This document shows, piece after piece, positions 20,955 to 25,322 of a stretch of DNA of 25,322 nt; the first letter of the stretch is position 1; every line of letters begins with the position of its first letter. A model generated the notes under the pieces. The model was not told where the DNA came from, ran no database searches, and saw nothing but the letters and a program-made list of their open reading frames with translations. Both the position numbers and the translations under genes were made by a program. The DNA comes from 2-12-FULL-41-16 sp964473715 (GTDB lineage Bacteria > Patescibacteriota > Patescibacteriia > Magasanikbacterales > UBA922): positions 1-25,322 of the forward strand of contig CAYYQC010000011.1 in NCBI GenBank assembly GCA_964473715.1, given 5' to 3'.

Positions 20955-23396
20955 ATGAAAGTCCATCAGAGAATCTTTTTAGATCTCTGCCTGTTTTTGG
21001 TATATTTTGTGGCTGCGGCTGCACTAATGTACAAAGGAGTGTATACAGAGAATGGAACTAATCCTTCCGGTGGGTTGGTTCTGATAAGCGAAGTGAGACC
21101 TACAGGAGGAGTAGGTAAGGCTAATGACGAGTTTGTGGAGTTATATAACCCACAATCCCAACCCGTAATTATTGGAGGGTGGTTGATAAGTAAAATGACT
21201 AAAAGTGCCAGTAGTACTGACATGCAACAATTGTTTTCTTTTCCTAGTGGTGCAGTGCTGCCTAGTCATGGGCATTTGCTTGTGGCACATTTGGACAGCA
21301 TGGTTTCTAGTACGGCTGACTATCTTTATGTTGGCCAAGCTTTGTCGGATGACAATACTGTGGTTTTGTTAGATAACATGGGATTGGTAATGGACCTGGT
21401 GGGATATGGTTTGGCAAAAAATAGTGAGACTGAACCGGCAGACCCGCCCAATGCACAATTACCTAGTATTGAACGTAAGCCTGGGGCAGAATTTGGAAAT
21501 AATTATGATAGTAACAATAATAAACTAGATTTTTTTCGGACCCAATCATCTCCCCAAAATATAAATAGTCCATTGACTCCATTGGTGCAAAGTCTAGCCC
21601 AAATAACCACCACCTCAACTGATTTTGTCACTAGTACGGAGATATATGTTGCTACCACCTCTACAGTCGAGATTGTTTCTTCAACGCCGATTATCGTCAA
21701 CACTACTTTTGTGACTCCAACCAGTACTGTGTCAACACAAAGCGTTTCTAGCACAACCTCGACCATAAACACTGTAGGTCAGAATTCGGTGACCACTACA
21801 ACACCGCAGAATGTTGTAGGTAGTGTTTTAATCACTGAATTGTATCCAATGCCTGCTAATGGAGAAGACGAATTTGTAGAGTTATTTAATCGCACTTCAC
21901 AGGTCATTGATCTGACTGATTGGTATCTTACTGATGGTAGTGGTTCTAAAACAATTCTTTCTGGACCTTTGGCTCCAATGACTTTTAAGGTGATTGAAAA
22001 ACCAAAAGGAAGTTTGAATAATGCAGGCGACTTGGTTAATTTATTTGCCATAAATGATGTGCTCATTGATAAGGTAGCTTATGGTGACTGGAATGACGGA
22101 GAGATGGGTAATAATGCAGCGCAGCCTCAAACTAAGATGAGTATTATTAGAATTCATAGTACTGAAGATAGTAATTTAGATTATTTTGATTTTGGCTTAA
22201 CAAGTACTAGTACAAAAGGCCTGCCGAATATTTATCTTCCAATTAATATAGAAATTGAAGATGACGAAAAAGCTGAGACTTTGAGTGTTGGCACAACATC
22301 AAGTGTTAGAACTGCGGTTAAGAAGTCAGAGCCACTATATGTGCGGATTACCTACCCTGCTTCTGCTCTGGTGGGCGATGAGATTGTCTTGGATGCTAGT
22401 CTGAGTTCTGGTGGCGAAGGGCCGCGTCAATTTATTTGGGAAATGGACGATGGTATTATTTTAAGAGGGGAAACCATTAAACATATATACAAAGAACCAG
22501 ACACTTATTCTGTGATTTTAACTCTCTTTGATGATACGGGTACGGAAAAACATAAAACAATTAAGATTAAAATAGTTTCTAATCCTGCCGTAGATGTGGT
22601 TAAGAAAACTGAAGAAACTAAACAGGCAGCAGTGGCTGTGTCCAGGATAGGTACTAAGAATTTAGAGTCGGCAGTGGTTTTTACTCAGATTGGTGAATTA
22701 TCAAAAGTAAAAACTAATTCTTTGGTGCGGGTGAGGGGAGTATTGGCCGCTGTCTTTGTTGCCAAGACCGCGCCAGAGTATTATCTTGTTGGTGAAAGCG
22801 CGGCGGGAGGAATGGCGGCTGGGACACTGGTGAAAACTAAGAGTAATAGCATTGATGCTAGGGTTGGGGATATTATAGAAATTACCGGAAAATATATTGT
22901 TAATACAACAAGTGGAAATTATATTCAATATGGTGCTGACGACCAGCTTAGCGTCATTGGTAGCGGGGAATTATTAGTGCCTTTGAGTAATACTATTAAA
23001 AATATTGCTCAACTTTCGGGTGGCCATGTGCAATTTGTAGGTGAGGTGGTGGAAAAGAAAACAAATACAAGTATTGTTTCTGATTCTACGGGAGAAATAA
23101 AAGTAATTGGTGATTTTGGTGAAAGTATAAAGATAAAAGATCAAGTAATTGTAATTGGGTATATTGTGAGAACTAAAGAAGGGGTTGTAATACGAATTGT
23201 GGGGCAAAATGATGTAACGATTAAAGAAGTAGTGGCTACTTCTACGGTGATGGAAAGTAGTGAAACAATCCGTAAACCAGCAAAACCATTTACAACTTTT
23301 ACGCTAATTGGATTAATTGGAACAACTTTGTTGGGTTTGGTAATTAAGAAATTTTGGTTTCGTAAAAATGAACTAATAGAAGCGACAGAGATTTAG
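20955..23396 (+). CDS. Large surface protein with two lamin-tail domains, PKD and OB-like domains
   Basis: The protein has 813 residues. The start has a strong AGGAGG (20944-20949) 5 bases upstream, rare in this window. An N-terminal hydrophobic segment (7-25) acts as signal or anchor. Lamin-tail domain 1 (about 40-155) has LISEVRPTGG and DEFVELYNP. A Ser/Thr-rich linker (215-285) follows. Lamin-tail domain 2 (about 288-400) has LITELYPMPANGEDEFVELFN. A PKD-like domain (about 460-542) contains FIWEMDDG. Two OB-like beta-barrels (about 582-665 and 680-755) precede a C-terminal membrane helix (781-797) with a basic tail. The protein is displayed outside the cell, anchored at the C-terminus. Lamin-tail plus OB domains are found in extracellular nuclease-type proteins, but no catalytic nuclease domain is visible. 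Binding to DNA or the cell surface is an inference. Confidence 0.8.
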   Translation: MKVHQRIFLDLCLFLVYFVAAAALMYKGVYTENGTNPSGGLVLISEVRPTGGVGKANDEFVELYNPQSQPVIIGGWLISKMTKSASSTDMQQLFSFPSGAVLPSHGHLLVAHLDSMVSSTADYLYVGQALSDDNTVVLLDNMGLVMDLVGYGLAKNSETEPADPPNAQLPSIERKPGAEFGNNYDSNNNKLDFFRTQSSPQNINSPLTPLVQSLAQITTTSTDFVTSTEIYVATTSTVEIVSSTPIIVNTTFVTPTSTVSTQSVSSTTSTINTVGQNSVTTTTPQNVVGSVLITELYPMPANGEDEFVELFNRTSQVIDLTDWYLTDGSGSKTILSGPLAPMTFKVIEKPKGSLNNAGDLVNLFAINDVLIDKVAYGDWNDGEMGNNAAQPQTKMSIIRIHSTEDSNLDYFDFGLTSTSTKGLPNIYLPINIEIEDDEKAETLSVGTTSSVRTAVKKSEPLYVRITYPASALVGDEIVLDASLSSGGEGPRQFIWEMDDGIILRGETIKHIYKEPDTYSVILTLFDDTGTEKHKTIKIKIVSNPAVDVVKKTEETKQAAVAVSRIGTKNLESAVVFTQIGELSKVKTNSLVRVRGVLAAVFVAKTAPEYYLVGESAAGGMAAGTLVKTKSNSIDARVGDIIEITGKYIVNTTSGNYIQYGADDQLSVIGSGELLVPLSNTIKNIAQLSGGHVQFVGEVVEKKTNTSIVSDSTGEIKVIGDFGESIKIKDQVIVIGYIVRTKEGVVIRIVGQNDVTIKEVVATSTVMESSETIRKPAKPFTTFTLIGLIGTTLLGLVIKKFWFRKNELIEATEI

Positions 23397-23410
23397 AATT
23401 TTGCTATACT
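23382..23410 (+). promoter_or_regulatory. Antiporter promoter, predicted leaderless
   Basis: GCGACA (23382-23387), 17-bp spacer ending TGC, TATACT (23405-23410), an extended -10. The start would lie about 3-4 bases before the ATG at 23421. The promoter sits at the very end of the upstream coding sequence. Confidence 0.6.
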
Positions 23411-23420
23411 GTGTGTAAGT

Positions 23421-25100
23421 ATGACAGAAAATTTGTTTCTCAACATAAGTGTTTTGTTTGGAATTACGGTAAGTATTGCTTTTGTCATGCGATTGTTAAA
23501 GCAACCTTTGGTTGTAGCATACATAACTGCAGGATTGATTGCTGGACCGCTATTTTTACATCGATTGCCTGGATTGGAAAATTCTTTTGAATCATTTTCA
23601 CAATTCGGGATTGTTTTGCTTTTGTTTTTAGTTGGTCTCAGTTTAAATTTTGAGTATATAAGGCGTGTTGGAAAAGAAGTATTGATTGGAGGAACAGTAC
23701 AATTTTTGGCTACAGCTGCGGCGGGATATGGAATGCTTCACTGGTTTAATTTTAGCCCATTAGGCGCCTTGTTTGTGGCTGTGGCCATTACTTTTTCAAG
23801 TACCATTATTGTCATTAAACTTTTGGTGGAGAAAAAAGATTTAGAAACTTCGTACGGGCAATTTGTAGTTGGCTTGCTTTTGGTGCAGGATATTATTGCC
23901 GTTCTGCTTCTGATTGTTCTTAACATGACTCATGACTTGAGTAATTGGCAACAAACTCTAGCTTTGCTAATAGGAAAAGCAGCCTTACTTGGCTTATGTG
24001 TGTATATATTGTCCAAGAAGTTTTTACCGTGGCTCATGTATCGAGTAGCCGCATCAAGTGAAATGTTATTTGTATTTACCATTGCCTGGTGTTTTGGTGT
24101 GGCCAGTTTGGTGTATGCACTAGGCTTTGGTGTAGAAATTGGAGCAGTGATTGCGGGTCTTTCATTAGGGTCTTCGCCGTATCAACCAGAAATAAGTAGC
24201 CGACTACGACCACTGCGGGATTTTTTTATTGTTTTGTTTTTCATTGTACTTGGTAGTGGATTGCATTTAGGTGATATTGTGCATGTAATTGGTCCGGGAT
24301 TGTTATTGTCTGGGTTTGTCTTATTGGTTCAGCCATTTATTCTCTACATGGTCATGCGCAGACTTGGATACAGACGGAGAAGTTCATTTTTAGCTTCTGT
24401 GACTGCAGCGCAAGTAAGTGAGTTTGGTTTTATTTTAATTTTTAAAGGCCAAGAATTGGGAATTTTGCAGGGGCAAGAATTAGCATTACTTACTTTAATT
24501 GCGCTAGTAACAATTTTTATATCCTCGTACTTAATTACTTACAATAATCAAATCTACTATTGGCTGAGACCGGTCCTTAATTGGTTTGGTAAAGAAGATG
24601 ACGAAGATAATGAGGTAAAAAAACCACCAGTGTCAGTTTGGGTATTTGGGTATCATCGTGTGGGTTGGAAATTATGTGAGGCATTAATAGCGCGTAAAAT
24701 TGCCTTTGCGGTTGTGGATTCTAATCCACATATATTAAAAACCTTACATGAACGCGGCATTACTGCGTATTTTGGTGATATTTCTGACGTAGAATTTTTA
24801 GAAACATTGCCGTTGTCTGAAGCGGAAATGATTATTTCCACAGTTCCTGATCCAGAAGACCAAAAAACATTTATCCGTCATGTACGGAGACAATCTAAAA
24901 AAGTATATATTATTGCCAGTCTCCACCATGCGCGGTATATGAAAGAATTGTATGAAGCAGGGGCTGATTATATTTTACTAGCGCATTTGTTAGTGGGTTT
25001 GTGGTTAACAGATTTATTGGATGGGGATAAGTTGACCAAAAAAATGTTTACTAAATTGCGCAGTGAGCAAGGAAAAGACATGAAAATGAAATATAATTAG
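23421..25100 (+). CDS. CPA2-family monovalent cation:proton antiporter with TrkA-N/RCK domain
   Basis: The protein has 559 residues. The N-terminal 380 residues form a KefB/KefC-like transporter with about 12 membrane segments, including FGIVLLLFLVGLSLNFEYIR and VAITFSSTIIVIKLL. A charged linker (DDEDNEVKK) leads to a Rossmann-type TrkA-N domain (about 405-520), VWVFGYHRVGWKLCEAL, VVDSNPH, YFGDISD. The glycine motif is GYHRVG rather than GxGxxG, with His at the second glycine. The acid after the second strand (VVDSN) is kept. Members exchange K+ or Na+ for H+ and are gated by nucleotide binding to the soluble domain. The ion is not predictable here. Confidence 0.9.
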   Translation: MTENLFLNISVLFGITVSIAFVMRLLKQPLVVAYITAGLIAGPLFLHRLPGLENSFESFSQFGIVLLLFLVGLSLNFEYIRRVGKEVLIGGTVQFLATAAAGYGMLHWFNFSPLGALFVAVAITFSSTIIVIKLLVEKKDLETSYGQFVVGLLLVQDIIAVLLLIVLNMTHDLSNWQQTLALLIGKAALLGLCVYILSKKFLPWLMYRVAASSEMLFVFTIAWCFGVASLVYALGFGVEIGAVIAGLSLGSSPYQPEISSRLRPLRDFFIVLFFIVLGSGLHLGDIVHVIGPGLLLSGFVLLVQPFILYMVMRRLGYRRRSSFLASVTAAQVSEFGFILIFKGQELGILQGQELALLTLIALVTIFISSYLITYNNQIYYWLRPVLNWFGKEDDEDNEVKKPPVSVWVFGYHRVGWKLCEALIARKIAFAVVDSNPHILKTLHERGITAYFGDISDVEFLETLPLSEAEMIISTVPDPEDQKTFIRHVRRQSKKVYIIASLHHARYMKELYEAGADYILLAHLLVGLWLTDLLDGDKLTKKMFTKLRSEQGKDMKMKYN

Positions 25101-25116
25101 TATCTTTAAAAAAGAC

Positions 25117-25145
25117 TTGACGTAATTTATAGGGTACGATATTGT
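25117..25145 (+). promoter_or_regulatory. Promoter upstream of the short RNA and tRNA-Asn
   Basis: TTGACG (25117-25122), 17-bp spacer, TATTGT (25140-25145), 16 bases after the antiporter stop. Predicted start near 25152. Confidence 0.6.
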
Positions 25146-25151
25146 GTATGT

Positions 25152-25246
25152 GTATGAAGTATCTTTATAACAATAATAATTTTAATACCCAATAAAAGGG
25201 CGCGTTTGTTGTATTAAAACAAAACTCGCCTATTGGTGGGTTTTTT
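25152..25246 (+). ncRNA. Short RNA or tRNA leader with alternative hairpins
   Basis: The region runs from the promoter above to a terminator made of AACTCGCC (25223-25230), loop TATT and GGTGGGTT (25235-25242) followed by T6. An alternative stem joins GGCG, GTTT and GTT (25199-25210) with CGCC, AAAC-like and AAC segments (25218-25230), using the same left arm as the terminator. This is an attenuator-like layout, or a roughly 95-nt RNA. Read by eye; no family recognised. Confidence 0.4.
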
Positions 25247-25250
25247 ATTC

Positions 25251-25270
25251 TCTGCCCTAGGCAGATTTAT
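25251..25270 (+). terminator. Hairpin directly before tRNA-Asn
   Basis: TCTGCC (25251-25256) pairs with GGCAGA (25260-25265) over a CTA loop, then TTTAT. It may be a second weak terminator or a processing signal for the tRNA 5' end. Confidence 0.4.
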
Positions 25271-25322
25271 TCCTTGGTAGTTCAATTGGTAGAACGCTCG
25301 GCTGTTAACCGAAAAGTTCCTG
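25271..25322 (+). tRNA. tRNA-Asn (anticodon GTT), 3' end outside the window
   Basis: The 5' acceptor strand is TCCTTGG, the D arm GTTC-AATTGGTA-GAAC, and the anticodon arm CTCGG-CTGTTAA-CCGAA with anticodon GTT. One C-A mismatch lies at the base of the anticodon stem. The T arm and 3' acceptor strand are cut off, so the assignment rests on the anticodon and D arm. Confidence 0.85.

Overview
The window is a chromosomal segment of an AT-rich bacterium. It carries the replication-origin neighbourhood in the order yidD-rnpA-rpmH (minus strand), dnaA, intergenic origin, dnaN. The protein set fits the Candidate Phyla Radiation (Patescibacteria, probably a Parcubacteria-type lineage): compact genes, a large lamin-tail-domain surface protein, a LysM/M23 peptidase, a PBP1A with an extra C-terminal domain, and very little use of Shine-Dalgarno sequences. 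The lineage is inferred from gene content only. No phage, transposase or CRISPR array is visible.

Layout. 1-1304: the 3' end of rpsT, two terminators, then a GC-rich lipoprotein gene with a structured leader and trailer, a bidirectional terminator and a palindromic repeat. 1305-4137: holA (minus) diverging from a type II NADH dehydrogenase gene and a cysteine-rich doxX. 4148-8704: polA and a small acidic protein (minus), then trigger factor (plus). 8701-9597: yidD, rnpA and rpmH (minus). 9600-12586: DnaA boxes, dnaA, oriC and dnaN. 12641-16232: a 3D-domain cell-wall protein diverging from a class A penicillin-binding protein. 16258-20260: tRNA-Cys, the M23 endopeptidase, and a dksA-like/lspA/comM operon (minus). 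20281-20673: a candidate structured RNA of about 358 nt on the minus strand. 20693-20858: a second DnaA-box cluster. 20955-25322: the lamin-tail protein, a CPA2 antiporter, a short attenuator-like RNA and a truncated tRNA-Asn.

How the genes work together. Replication (dnaA, dnaN, holA, polA), the RNA and translation machinery (rnpA, rpmH, rpsT, tRNAs, tig), and envelope growth and lipoprotein maturation (PBP1A, 3D protein, M23, LspA, YidD) are clustered around oriC. The base skew changes from C-rich to G-rich on the plus strand across the dnaA-dnaN region, which supports the origin being at about 11.2-11.46 kb.

The least explained parts are: (i) the minus-strand RNA at 20281-20638, with a near-consensus promoter, an intrinsic terminator and a long-range helix, matching no RNA family I recognise; (ii) a 24-bp exact inverted copy of the first oriC DnaA-box segment placed 9.6 kb away, beside that RNA; (iii) the GC-rich lipoprotein cassette at about 250-1107; and (iv) a DoxX protein with metallothionein-like cysteine clusters at both ends. 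Promoter coordinates were read by eye from -35/-10 matches and are inferences.
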